Positions 9,439 to 18,300 of a stretch of DNA of 64,000 bases are shown here, one piece after another (position 1 is the first letter of the stretch; every line of letters begins with the position of its first letter). This DNA comes from Streptomyces deccanensis (GTDB lineage Bacteria > Actinomycetota > Actinomycetes > Streptomycetales > Streptomycetaceae): contig NZ_CP092431.1 of the NCBI RefSeq assembly GCF_022385335.1, forward strand, positions 1,550,001 through 1,614,000, written 5' to 3'. Below the pieces are notes generated by a model, which did not search any database, was not told where the DNA came from, and saw nothing but the letters and a program-made list of their open reading frames with translations. The position numbers were made by a program, and so were the translations under genes.

Positions 9439-10077
9439 ATGCGTATTCGCTTGTGTCTCGCCGCGCTCTCGCTGGTCGGCGGGGCCGGACTGGCCACCGT
9501 CTCGGCGCCCGCCGCCACGGCCGCGGCCTGCACGGACATCGACGTCGTCGCCGCTCGCGGCACCTTCGAGCCGGGCACGCTCGGCTTCATCGTCGGTGAC
9601 CCCGTGTATTCCGCGCTGCAGAAGAAAATCACCGGCAAATCACTGTCCAGCTACAAGGTGAACTACCCCGCGGACCTTTCTCTCACGTCGGCCGCGCAGG
9701 GCAACACGGATCTGGTGAACCACGTCAGGAGTCAGGCGGCGTCCTGCCCGAACCAGCGTTTCATCCTGGTCGGCTATTCGCAGGGCGCGAACGTCGTCGA
9801 CAACTCCATCGGCATCAGCAGCGCGGGCGCGGTGGTCGGCAGTCCCATCGTGGCGACCATCCCCGCCGCGCTCGAACCGAGGGTCTCCGCGGTGCTGCTG
9901 TTCGGCAACCCGATCCGGGCCATCGGCAAGAGCGTCACCGGCACCTACCAGAGCCGCACCATCGACTTCTGCGCGACCGGCGACCCCGTGTGCGAGAACG
10001 GCGGCGACGTGGGAGCCCACCTCGGCTACACCGCGAACGCCGACGCGGCGGCGACCTTCGCCGCGACGAAGGTCTGA
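9439..10077 (+). CDS. Secreted cutinase family hydrolase
   Basis: This is a 212-residue serine esterase with a Sec signal peptide ending near ATAAACTD. The mature protein opens with DIDVVAARGTFEPG, the typical actinobacterial cutinase start. The nucleophile Ser114 lies in GYSQGAN, and the remaining triad is Asp182 (CATGDPVC, between disulfide cysteines) and His194 (GAHLGY). Cutinases hydrolyse cutin and other esters. Mycobacterial relatives (Culp proteins, notably Rv3802c) are encoded beside pks13 and act on envelope lipids. It could serve either plant cutin degradation or the adjacent lipid system. A strong terminator follows. Confidence 0.93.
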   Translation: MRIRLCLAALSLVGGAGLATVSAPAATAAACTDIDVVAARGTFEPGTLGFIVGDPVYSALQKKITGKSLSSYKVNYPADLSLTSAAQGNTDLVNHVRSQAASCPNQRFILVGYSQGANVVDNSIGISSAGAVVGSPIVATIPAALEPRVSAVLLFGNPIRAIGKSVTGTYQSRTIDFCATGDPVCENGGDVGAHLGYTANADAAATFAATKV

Positions 10078-10106
10078 GGCGCCGCCCCCGGCGGTCGGAC
10101 GCAGGT

Positions 10107-10145
10107 GAAGGGCCCGGGAGGAGAGATCCTCCCGGGCCCTTCTTT
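10107..10145. terminator. Bidirectional intrinsic terminator
   Basis: A perfect 16-bp stem (10107-10122 with 10127-10142) closes on a GAGA tetraloop and is followed by TCTTTCC. It lies between the convergent cutinase and lipase-like genes and should stop transcription from both sides. Confidence 0.9.
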
Positions 10146-10174
10146 CCATGGGGTGAACCGCTGGGCGGTGAGCG

Positions 10175-11905
10175 CTAGTTGGGGTTCCGCGCGAACTCGG
10201 TCAGGCTCGTCGAGACGGGCTCGGGGCGGCCGTTGTTCTGGGTGGGTGCGGCGGTCAGTACGTCCAGGTGCTGGTAGCCGTCGGCGACCACCGGGTCCAG
10301 GTCGGCCGGGACTCGGCCCGCCAGGAGTCCGTCGCCCGCGAGCACGGTGAGCGTCGGGTTGGCGGTGAGGCCGTCCGGGTGGACGACGAGCCGCTTCACC
10401 TGGGGCGAGGTGGCGAGTTGGAGATCGGTGACGAGCTTGGTCGGGAAGTACTGCTCGGTGAAGTCCAGCGGTTGCTGGGCCATGCTGCGGGCCAGTTCCT
10501 GGATGTCGGTGACCTCCTTGGACGCGTCGGTGAACGGGGTGCCGTCGGCCGACCGGTACCCGGGGTCGTCGGGGTCGCCGACCCGGTCGTAGTTGCGCCA
10601 GGTGTAGAGGGGGCCGCCCGGCCGGTCGGGGATGGCCTTGTACTCGCTGCCGAACAGCGCCGGTTGCGCGGAACTCCCGTTGGCGACGGGGAAGTTCTTG
10701 TCGGCGATCGGCCCGCCGTCGAAGAAGCCCACGCTGCTCTGGAGGAACGCCAGCGGTACGGAGTGGTCGTCCATCAGCGCGCCGAGGACCGCCTCGTTGG
10801 TGAGCCGGAAGTCCTTCACCGCCGGTGAGCCGGAGAGGAAGGTGGCGGTGTCCTCGGAGAACAGGAAGCGGTTGGTGACCTCGATGTTGGTGTTCAGCGG
10901 CAGATAGTTCGGCAGGGTGGCCTCCCCGTCCGGGTCCTGCAGCGCGCCGAGGCCGGCAATTGCCAGCAGGGTCATCATCTCGGGGTTGAGGAGCACCGGC
11001 GCGGAGAGCGTGCGGGAGAGGAGCCCGCTGTCGAGCCCGGCCTGCACGGCACCGTAACCGAGGCCGATGTCGGGCAGGTTGGTGTCGTCCGGGATGCTGC
11101 CGCTGAGGTCGGCGAGGGAGGTGGAGACGGTGGTGTCGAGGGCGAACCAGCCGCCGCACTGGCGGTGTCCGGCGTCGGCCGTGGTGGTCCGGTCGCCGTC
11201 GAAGTCGGCGGTCGCGAAGTAGCCGGTGATCACCCCGCCCAGCGAGTGCCCCCCGCACAGCAGTTTCCCCTTGCGCACCCGCGGGTCGGGGAGTTCGGCG
11301 GTGAGCAGGTCGTACTGGTCGCGGACGGTCCGTTCGATCCCGAGCTTCGCCATCCAGCCCAGGTCGGCGTTGGCGACGTAGCCGTCGAAGGTGCGGCCGT
11401 CGACCCGCTTGTCGCGGTAGTAGTAGTCGACGGCCGTGTGCTGGTCGCCGGAGGCGACGCCGGTGCGGTCCTCCAGGCAGTTGGAGCGCCGGTCCAGCGC
11501 CCAGAACTCGATGTGCCGTCCTTGTCCGGCGGCGCGGGCGACGGTGTTGCGGGCGACGCTGTCGAAGGCTCCGGCGCCTTCCAGGATGCCCGGCTGGGCG
11601 ACGAGGATCCGGTCGGCGTCGGCCGAGGCGGCGGGCCCGTCGGCGGATCGGTAGCGCAGGTACGACAGCCAGTCGCACGCCGCCGGTCGCGCCCCGAAGG
11701 ACGCCGGCAGGGGCGCCCTCACCCGGACCAGCGTCTCGGTCACCCCGTCGACGGGGCTCGTCGACGCGACGGCCGTCTCGGTGCGTGCGCTCTCGCCCCG
11801 GGCGTCCGGGGCGGCACCGGTGACCGCTCCGACGGTCAGCAGCACCGCCAGCGCGGCACCGCGCAGCGCCCTCAGGTTCCTTCCCTTGCTGCGACTCGTG
11901 TTCAT
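10175..11905 (-). CDS. Secreted lipase-like alpha/beta hydrolase
   Basis: This is a 576-residue exported protein starting at ATG 11905 (MNTSRSKGRNLRALRGAAL), which gives a proper positively charged signal peptide; a GTG at 11938 would add 11 residues without a ribosome-binding site. The nucleophile elbow GGHSLGG (Ser about 221) and following GVITGYFATADFDGD indicate a lipase or esterase fold. The first half has a cysteine pair (ACDWL, NCLED). I cannot assign a substrate. It is transcribed towards the cutinase and shares its terminator. It is much longer than simple lipases, with a C-terminal region (about 350-576) of unknown role. Confidence 0.7.
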   Translation of the reverse strand: MNTSRSKGRNLRALRGAALAVLLTVGAVTGAAPDARGESARTETAVASTSPVDGVTETLVRVRAPLPASFGARPAACDWLSYLRYRSADGPAASADADRILVAQPGILEGAGAFDSVARNTVARAAGQGRHIEFWALDRRSNCLEDRTGVASGDQHTAVDYYYRDKRVDGRTFDGYVANADLGWMAKLGIERTVRDQYDLLTAELPDPRVRKGKLLCGGHSLGGVITGYFATADFDGDRTTTADAGHRQCGGWFALDTTVSTSLADLSGSIPDDTNLPDIGLGYGAVQAGLDSGLLSRTLSAPVLLNPEMMTLLAIAGLGALQDPDGEATLPNYLPLNTNIEVTNRFLFSEDTATFLSGSPAVKDFRLTNEAVLGALMDDHSVPLAFLQSSVGFFDGGPIADKNFPVANGSSAQPALFGSEYKAIPDRPGGPLYTWRNYDRVGDPDDPGYRSADGTPFTDASKEVTDIQELARSMAQQPLDFTEQYFPTKLVTDLQLATSPQVKRLVVHPDGLTANPTLTVLAGDGLLAGRVPADLDPVVADGYQHLDVLTAAPTQNNGRPEPVSTSLTEFARNPN

Positions 11906-12015
11906 GCTGGGACGGTAGGACCGCGCGAGCGACCCCACCGCCCCATGCTCACAACAACGCAGCCACCGTCGGCCCCTTTGTCACCAGGCACCAACCGCCG
12001 CTGCCCGCAGCCGAC

Positions 12016-12618
12016 TCACAGTCCGTCGCTCACCATCGCGGACACGATCCGGACGTGCCGGTCGGCCGCCGTGCCGGAGAACTCGTTGTCGTAGTTCAGC
12101 CCGTACGGCCAGAAGTGGCCGCCGCCGGTGGAGATCTTCGCGCTCGCCCCGTCGTACTGCCGGACCAGCGCGGTGGCCCGCGAGCCGGTCCAGGTGCCGC
12201 TGCCGCCCAGCCGCGACCAGCCCGCGCTGGTGCCGACGCCTATGGTGTGCGCGATCTCGTGCAGCGCGGTCCGCTCGTTCATGTAGCTGCGGTTGGAGCC
12301 GAAGCGGATGGTTCCGTTGATGTTGCCGTCGGCGGTGGGGACGCCCGGCTCGTAGCGGACGGTGATGTTCTTGCCGAGGTCGCTGAGGTTGTTGTACCGG
12401 GCGACGGCCGCGTTCATGGCGGCCGTGATGGTGGCGTACGCCGACTGCTGGTCCTGGGTCGGGTTGCTCGCCCGTACGAGGGTCCAGGTGATGGTGGCGG
12501 CCGCCGCCCGCTCGCCGGGCACGGGCCCGGCCTGCGGGGCCGCCTGCGCGACACCGGGTCCGGCGAGCAGCACGGCCGCCAGGGCGGCCATGACCACCTT
12601 CCTGCGCGGTGAGTTCAT
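12016..12618 (-). CDS. Small secreted zinc metalloprotease-like protein
   Basis: This 200-residue protein has a Sec signal peptide (MNSPRRKVVMAALAAVLLAGPGVAQA) and a strong ribosome-binding site (GAAGGAGAG) before ATG 12618. The mature part has a zinc-binding HEIAH (His120-His124) followed by TIGVG, as in secreted metalloproteases, and conserved ITWTLVRASNPT and GHFWPYGLNYDNEFS segments. The third zinc ligand is not obvious, so proteolytic activity is inferred. The tnpB element lies immediately upstream, starting about 50 bases from the start codon and possibly between this gene and its original promoter. Confidence 0.7.
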   Translation of the reverse strand: MNSPRRKVVMAALAAVLLAGPGVAQAAPQAGPVPGERAAAATITWTLVRASNPTQDQQSAYATITAAMNAAVARYNNLSDLGKNITVRYEPGVPTADGNINGTIRFGSNRSYMNERTALHEIAHTIGVGTSAGWSRLGGSGTWTGSRATALVRQYDGASAKISTGGGHFWPYGLNYDNEFSGTAADRHVRIVSAMVSDGL

Positions 12619-12674
12619 GGGGCTCTCCTTCTTTCCGTGGGGGGTGGGGAGTTCAGCATGATCTTGCGAGGGAC

Positions 12675-12694
12675 CCCAGGGCTTCAGTCCTGGG
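12675..12694 (+). repeat. Left-end hairpin of the tnpB element
   Basis: The inverted repeat CCCAGG / CCTGGG has an 8-base loop, GCTTCAGT. Subterminal hairpins like this are recognised by the TnpA transposase in IS605-family elements. Confidence 0.65.
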
Positions 12695-12909
12695 AGGAAT
12701 CGCGTCCTGTGGCTGCGTCGCGGGGCGTCGCGGGGCGTCCTCTTCGGAGGCGGAGCGCCATACGGCTGCGGGCCCGAAGAAGCTGAAGGGCGATGAACCG
12801 GCAGTGCGATCGGACATCTGACGAGAATGGCTGTTCGAGTCGTCAGTGGATCGGGTGCTCGATGGCCGAACATCCCTCGGGTGGGCGCGAGGCGGGTAGC
12901 TTCGGGGGC

Positions 12910-14067
12910 ATGAAGCTGGTGGTGCGGGTGAAGCTGATGCCGGAGGCCGAGCAGGCCGCCGCGCTTCTCGCGACGCTGCGCACGGTCAACGAGGCCGCGA
13001 ACTGGGTGTCGGCGGTGGCGTTCGCGCAGGGTGTGCCGCGTGAGTACGAGCTGCGTAAGCACACCTACGCGCAGTTGAGGTCGCAGGGTCTGGGGGCGCA
13101 GGCTGCCCAGCACACCATCAAGAAGGTCCGTGACGCCTACACGACGCTCAAGGCCAACATCAAGGCCGGGAACCTGGGCAGACCGGGCTCGAAGCGGCGC
13201 GGGAAGGCCGAGTCCAAGCCTGTCGCCTTTCGGCCCGAGGCGGCCCAGCCGTATGACGACCGGTGCTTGTCCTGGCAGTTGGACGCGCAGACGGTGTCGA
13301 TCTGGACCACAGCCGGACGTATCCGGCAGGTGCGGTTCGTCTGCTCCGCCGACGGTCTGAAGATGCTGCGCGAGCACCGGCAGGGCGAATCGGATCTGAT
13401 CGAACGCGACGGCGTGTTCTACCTGATCGCTACCTGCGAGGTCCCCGAGGAAGACCAGTACGAGCCCGACGGGTTCATCGGCGTCGACCTCGGCATCGTC
13501 AACATCGCCACTACGTCCACCGGCTACCGGGCCGCCGGCCGCGGCCTGAACCGCCGCCGTACACGCGAACGTGACCTGCGCGCCAAGCTCCAGAAGAAGA
13601 ACACCAAGTCCGCAAAGAGGCGGCTCAAGGCACGTGCCCGCAAAGAGCAGCGGCATGTGAAGAACACCAACCATGTGATCGCGAAGCGCATCGTGACCGA
13701 GGCTGAACGCACCTCGGTCGGCATCGCCCTGGAGGACCTGGGCGGCATCCGGCAGAGGGTACGGCTCCGCAAGCCCCAACGGGTCATGGTGCACTCCTGG
13801 GCCTTTGCTCAGCTCGGAGAGTTCATCGCGTACAAGGCACGCCGTGCGGGCGTGCCCGTGGTTCACGTCGATCCGGCCCACACCTCGCAGACGTGCTGCG
13901 AGTGCGGGCACGTCGACAGGAAGAACCGGGTCGACCAGGCCCTCTTCGTCTGCCGGAACTGCGGGGTCGTTGCCCACGCGGACCGGAACGCTTCCCACAA
14001 CATCGCCCGACGTGGCGCCGAGGTGTGGAATGCGGGGCGTGAGTCACGCGTCCCTGCCACCCCATAA
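12910..14067 (+). CDS. tnpB: TnpB RNA-guided nuclease (IS605 OrfB family)
   Basis: This 385-residue protein carries a full RuvC triad: Asp193 (GVDLGIVN), Glu275 (ALEDLGG) and Asp358 (HADRNAS). The zinc ribbon CCECGHVD ... FVCRNCG is intact. The N-terminal basic domain and MKLVVRVKL start are normal for the family. An in-frame ATG at 12862 would add 16 residues; 12910 fits family length better. TnpB proteins use an RNA from the element's 3' end to cut DNA next to a short motif, which helps keep the element at its site. All catalytic residues are present, so it is probably active. Confidence 0.92.
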   Translation: MKLVVRVKLMPEAEQAAALLATLRTVNEAANWVSAVAFAQGVPREYELRKHTYAQLRSQGLGAQAAQHTIKKVRDAYTTLKANIKAGNLGRPGSKRRGKAESKPVAFRPEAAQPYDDRCLSWQLDAQTVSIWTTAGRIRQVRFVCSADGLKMLREHRQGESDLIERDGVFYLIATCEVPEEDQYEPDGFIGVDLGIVNIATTSTGYRAAGRGLNRRRTRERDLRAKLQKKNTKSAKRRLKARARKEQRHVKNTNHVIAKRIVTEAERTSVGIALEDLGGIRQRVRLRKPQRVMVHSWAFAQLGEFIAYKARRAGVPVVHVDPAHTSQTCCECGHVDRKNRVDQALFVCRNCGVVAHADRNASHNIARRGAEVWNAGRESRVPATP

Positions 14068-14147
14068 CGGGGTGTCTGGACGGAGGAGTCCACCCCGGCA
14101 CCCAGCTGGGCACTACCTCCAGGCCCGGCACTCCAGAGCCGGGTCAA
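14020..14147 (+). ncRNA. Predicted omega RNA (reRNA) of TnpB
   Basis: By family precedent, the guide-scaffold RNA overlaps the 3' end of tnpB and the right end of the element. Here the sequence after the stop codon contains nested hairpins (GGGTGTCTGGACGGAGGAGT and CCGGC/GCCGG at 14125-14142). The guide would begin just past 14147, reading into the 3' end of the pectate lyase gene. The 5' end is a guess. Confidence 0.5.
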
Positions 14148-15169
14148 GTTGACGCGCCGAGCTTTCCGGTGCCTGCCCCGGCCCGTACGAGGGCCGGGAC
14201 GTCTGCGGCGGGGTCCAGCGTGTAGGCGTAGTACGTGCGGGGTTCGCCGACCGTGCCGTTGGTCTCGCACGCGCCGGAGCCGTTGAAGACGTTGTTGCGC
14301 TGGATCAGTCGGCCCGGCCCCGAGGCGTCGTAGCCACTCGCGGAGTAGCAGGGGTGGGGGACGCCCTCGAAGTGGTTGCCCTCGACGACGACGCCCGCGT
14401 TCATCGTCGAGGCGACGCCGTAGATGGCGTTGCCCTTGTAATAGTTGTTGTAGACGTGCACCGGCTCGCCGAACCGGACCCGGGGGTGCCGCTGCCGTGA
14501 GCCGTCGAAGAAGTTGTGGTGGACGGAGACCTTCAACTTCCCCGTGTCCTGGCTGCCGTTGCCGTCGGAGTGCCCGAGCAGCATGCTCTTGTCGGTCTTG
14601 TTGAACCAGTTCCAGGAGACGGTGACGTACTCGGCGGCGCGGACCACGTCGACCGCGCCGTCGAGCGGGGCGACGAACTCGTTGTGGTCGATCCAGATGT
14701 GGTGGGACTCCCGGCCCACGCTGATGGCGTCGTCCTCGGCGTTGGTGAACTTGATGTTCCGCACGATGACGTTGAAGGAGCGGTAGAACTCCAGGCCGCC
14801 GCCGTCGATGACGGCCGAGGAACCGACCCCGATGATGGTCTTGTTCGGGCGGACGCCCTGTTTGCTGGTGATGTCGATCGTGCCCTGGACCCGGATGACG
14901 AGCGGGCCCGTGGTGTCGATGTACTCCAGGAACTGCTCGGTGGTGGTGGCGGTGACGGTGGGTCCGCCGGCCCCGCCGGTGGTGCCGTTCTGTCCGAGCG
15001 CGTTGACGGCGGCGAAGCCGGTGGGGGACGTCTCCGCGAGCGGGGCCGACCGCGCGGCGGCGGCTCCGGCCTCGGGCACCGCCTCGACGGGCGCGGCCTC
15101 GACCGGCGCCGCCGCTGCGAGCAGCAAGGCGAGCGTGAGTGCGGAAAGCGTGCGTGACGACGACCTCAT
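14144..15169 (-). CDS. Secreted pectate lyase, polysaccharide lyase family 1
   Basis: This is a 341-residue parallel beta-helix enzyme cleaving polygalacturonate by beta-elimination. Start ATG 15169 (MRSSSRTLSALTLALLLAAAAP) has GGGAGGAACCGT upstream and a clear signal peptide. PL1 landmarks are GFAAVNALGQNGTTGG, HHIWIDHNEF (Ca-binding Asp region), VTVSWNWFNKTDKSMLLGH and QRHPRVRFG with the catalytic arginine region. It diverges from the GH30 gene, with a LacI-like operator between them. The last residues (LGAST) and the TGA stop at 14146-14144 fall in the TCAA right end of the tnpB element, so the native C-terminus may have been a few residues different. Confidence 0.92.
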   Translation of the reverse strand: MRSSSRTLSALTLALLLAAAAPVEAAPVEAVPEAGAAAARSAPLAETSPTGFAAVNALGQNGTTGGAGGPTVTATTTEQFLEYIDTTGPLVIRVQGTIDITSKQGVRPNKTIIGVGSSAVIDGGGLEFYRSFNVIVRNIKFTNAEDDAISVGRESHHIWIDHNEFVAPLDGAVDVVRAAEYVTVSWNWFNKTDKSMLLGHSDGNGSQDTGKLKVSVHHNFFDGSRQRHPRVRFGEPVHVYNNYYKGNAIYGVASTMNAGVVVEGNHFEGVPHPCYSASGYDASGPGRLIQRNNVFNGSGACETNGTVGEPRTYYAYTLDPAADVPALVRAGAGTGKLGAST

Positions 15170-15256
15170 ACGGTTCCTCCCGGGACGAGTGGGGGACGTT
15201 CCTGGGGATGTTCCTGGGGCCTGCGAATTCGCGGGAATCCGTGCACACAAGGACTA

Positions 15257-15268
15257 GAAAGCGCTTTC
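15257..15268. promoter_or_regulatory. LacI-family operator-like palindrome
   Basis: The perfect 12-bp palindrome GAAAGCGCTTTC sits between the divergent pectate lyase and GH30 genes, with a central CG as in LacI/GalR operators. It could control both genes. Confidence 0.65.
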
Positions 15269-15345
15269 AGTTTCCTGAATGCTAAGCACGTGTTTTGGGC
15301 ATGTCAACGAGATCGCGTTCGCCTCTGTGTTGTGGAAGGAGTGTC

Positions 15346-18300
15346 GTGACCCCACGACATCGCATCGCCCGGGCTCTGGCAGCCACGGCCCCCCTGGTAC
15401 TCGGCGCGGGCCTCGTGACCGCGCCCGCGGCGAGCGCGGACGCGTCGGCCCCGGCGGCGCAGGCGGCGCCGGGCGCGGTCACCTTGCGGATCGACCCGTC
15501 GTACCGGCAGCAGGAGTTCGAGGGCTGGGGCACCAGCCTCGTCTGGTTCGCCAACGCCACGGGGAACTACCCCGAGCCCATCCGAAGACGGCTCGTCGAC
15601 ATGCTGTTCGGCGAGGACGGCCTCGGCCTCACCATCGCCCGCTACAACATCGGCGGCGGCAACGCCCCCGACGTGCGCAAGGACTACATGAAGGCCGGCG
15701 CCACGATGGACGGCTTCTGGAAGGCTCCCGAGGGCACCACCCGGCAGGACATGGAGTGGTGGGACCCGAACGACCCCGACCACTGGAACTGGGACGCCGA
15801 CCAGGGCCAGCGCTGGTGGGTGGACCAGATCAAGGACAAGGTCGACACCTGGGAGGCGTTCAGCAACTCGCCGCCCTGGTTCCAGACCGTCAGCGGCTAT
15901 GTCTCCGGCGGCTTCGACGCGAACACGGACCAGATCCGCGCCGACCGCGTCGACGAGTTCGCCACGTATCTGGTGCGCGTCACCGAGGAGTTGGAGAAGC
16001 GGCACGGCATCGACTTCGACACCATCGCCCCGCTGAACGAGCCGAACACCAACTACTGGGGCACCCAGATCGGCGCGAACGGCCAGCCCACCGGAGGCCG
16101 TCAGGAGGGTGCGCACGCGGGCCCCGCGCTCCAGCAGAAGGTCGTCCTCGCGCTCGACAAGGCGCTGGAGGGAGCGGCGACCGACGCCGAGATCTCCGCG
16201 ATGGACGAGACCAACCCCACGATCTTCACCCAGAATTGGAACGCCTACGACGCCTCCGCGCGGGCGGCGCTCCCCCAGCTGAACGTGCACACCTACGGCA
16301 CCGGGATGCGCACCAGCGCCCGTGACATCGCCAAGGGCGCCGACAAGAAGCTCTGGATGAGCGAGGTCGAGGGCACCTGGGGCACCGGCACCGACTTCAC
16401 CGGCATGGAGCCCGGCCTCGGCATCGCCACCCGCATGGTCGACGACATGCGGGAACTGGAGCCCTCCGCCTGGGTGTTCTGGCAGCCGATCGAGGACTCG
16501 ATCCCGCAGGCCGCCGCCGGCAAGAACTGGGGCAGCATCCACGTGCCGTTCAACTGCACGGCCACGGACACCCTGGAGACCTGCCCGGTCCGGGCCAACT
16601 CCAAGTTCCACACCATCCGCAACTTCACCCACCACATCCGTCCGGGCGACCACTTCGTGAAGGTCGACGACCCGTCCAGCGTCGCCGCCGTCAGGAAGTC
16701 CGGCCGTGCGGCCAGCGTGGTCCACGTCAACAGCGGCACCACCGGGCGTTCCGTCACCCTCGACCTCTCGCGCTTCGGCAAGGTCTCCTCCCGCGCCACC
16801 GTCACCCCCGTCGTGACCAGCGCCGACGGGGCCCTCGTCGAGGGAACGCCGGTCCGGGTGAAGGACCGTGCCGCCACCCTCGACGTGCCGGCCAAGTCCG
16901 TCACCACGTTCCTGGTCGACGGCGTCAGCGGGGTGGCGAAGGACGCCGCGCTCGTCCAGCCCGGCCATGTGTACCGGCTCCAGGGCGCCCAGAGCGGCAA
17001 GTCGCTGACCCCGTCGGAGGACGGCACCGGCGTCGTCATCCGCACGACCGGCGCCGCCGACGCCCGGCAGCTCTGGTCCGTCGAGCAGCTGACCCCCGGC
17101 CACGACAACCGCGAGCGCTACACCCTCGCCGACGCCCGCACCGGCAGGCGACTCGCCGTCCGCGACAACCAGGCCGTCCTGGAGGAGCCTGCCGACGGCG
17201 AGGTCCCCGCGACCGCCCAGTGGATCATCTCGACCACGGGCGACGGCAGTTGGACCTTCGTGAACACCGCCACCGGCCGCCTCCTCGACGTCACCGGGAA
17301 CTCCTCGGCGGACGGCGCCAAGGTGTCGACGTACACCCCGACCTCGGCCGCGAACCAGCGCTGGACGGTGGCCGACGAGACCGTGCTGCGCACCGAGCAG
17401 GCCGAGGCGTTCACCGTCCCCGGGCTGCGCCCGAAGCTGCCGGAGACGGTGACCCCGGTCTTCCGGGACGGCGCACGCGGCAACCTGCCCGTCGAGTGGG
17501 AGCTGCCGTCGGACCGGAAGTGGCGCAAGCCCGGGACGGTGCGCGTGACGGGTGAGGCGACCGACGCCCTCGGCCGAAAGCACCCCGCGAAGGTCCTCGT
17601 CACGGTCGACACGATCGCCTCGACGCTGCCCGCCCGCGCCAAGACGTACGTGGGCGGCGCGCCGGAGCTGCCGGCGACGGTGGTCGGCGTCGGCCGGCAC
17701 GGCGGCCGGACCACCCTCCCGGTGAGCTGGGACGCGGCGCCCGAGGGGGCGTTCGACAAGGCGGGGGTCGTGACCCTGCGGGGCCGCGCGGAGGTCGTCG
17801 ACGGCAGCACGGCCGAGGCGACCGTGCGGGTCCAGGTCACCGAGGCGACCCGGAGCAACATCGCGACGGACCCGGCCGTCTCCGTGGGCGCCACCTACAC
17901 CGAGAGCGGCTACTCCGCCGAGCGGCTGCGCAACGGCACCACCGCCGAGAAGGCCTGGTCCAACTGGCGGTCGGGCACCAAGAACCCCTCCGACACCATC
18001 ACCTTCGGTCTGCCGAAGGCCCGTGACCTCACCCGGATCGTCGCCCACTTCCACCGCGACGGGACCAACGTGTCCTTCCCGGAGAGCCTGAAGGTGCAGG
18101 TCCGCGCCACCGAGCACGGTCCGTGGACCGACGCGGGCGACCCCGTCGCGGTCGGCACCGAGGGCACCCCGGTGATCGACGTCCCGCTCGACGCGGGCCC
18201 GGTGACCGGTGTGCGCGTGGTGATGACCGCGCGTCAGGGCGGCTACATCACCCTGGGCGAGATCGAGGTGTACGCCAAGAGCGCCGGTGTCTCCTCGGAC

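Larger units (their letters stand above)
12665..14148 (+). mobile_element. IS200/IS605-type element carrying tnpB only (IS1341-like)
   Basis: Boundaries are approximate. The left end carries a hairpin CCCAGG-(8)-CCTGGG at 12675-12694 and the right end a hairpin CCCGGC-(8)-GCCGGG at 14124-14143 followed by TCAAG. No tnpA transposase is present, so the element would need a Y1 transposase in trans. IS605-family elements lack inverted-repeat termini and make no target duplication, so the exact ends need an empty-site comparison. Confidence 0.75.

Noticed and set aside
1..10077. Claim that the strain makes true mycolic acids
   Set aside because: Only the condensation-type genes are visible; meromycolate-chain genes and a CmrA-like reductase are absent from the window, so only a related lipid is proposed.
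10175..11938. Use of the GTG at 11938 as start of the lipase-like gene
   Set aside because: It lacks a Shine-Dalgarno signal, while ATG 11905 gives a normal signal peptide.
12619..13998. Minus-strand open frame extending upstream from the metalloprotease across tnpB
   Set aside because: The true start at 12618 has a strong ribosome-binding site and signal peptide; the extension is antisense to tnpB.
12665..14148. Complete IS605 with tnpA
   Set aside because: No Y1 transposase frame is found on either side; only tnpB is present.
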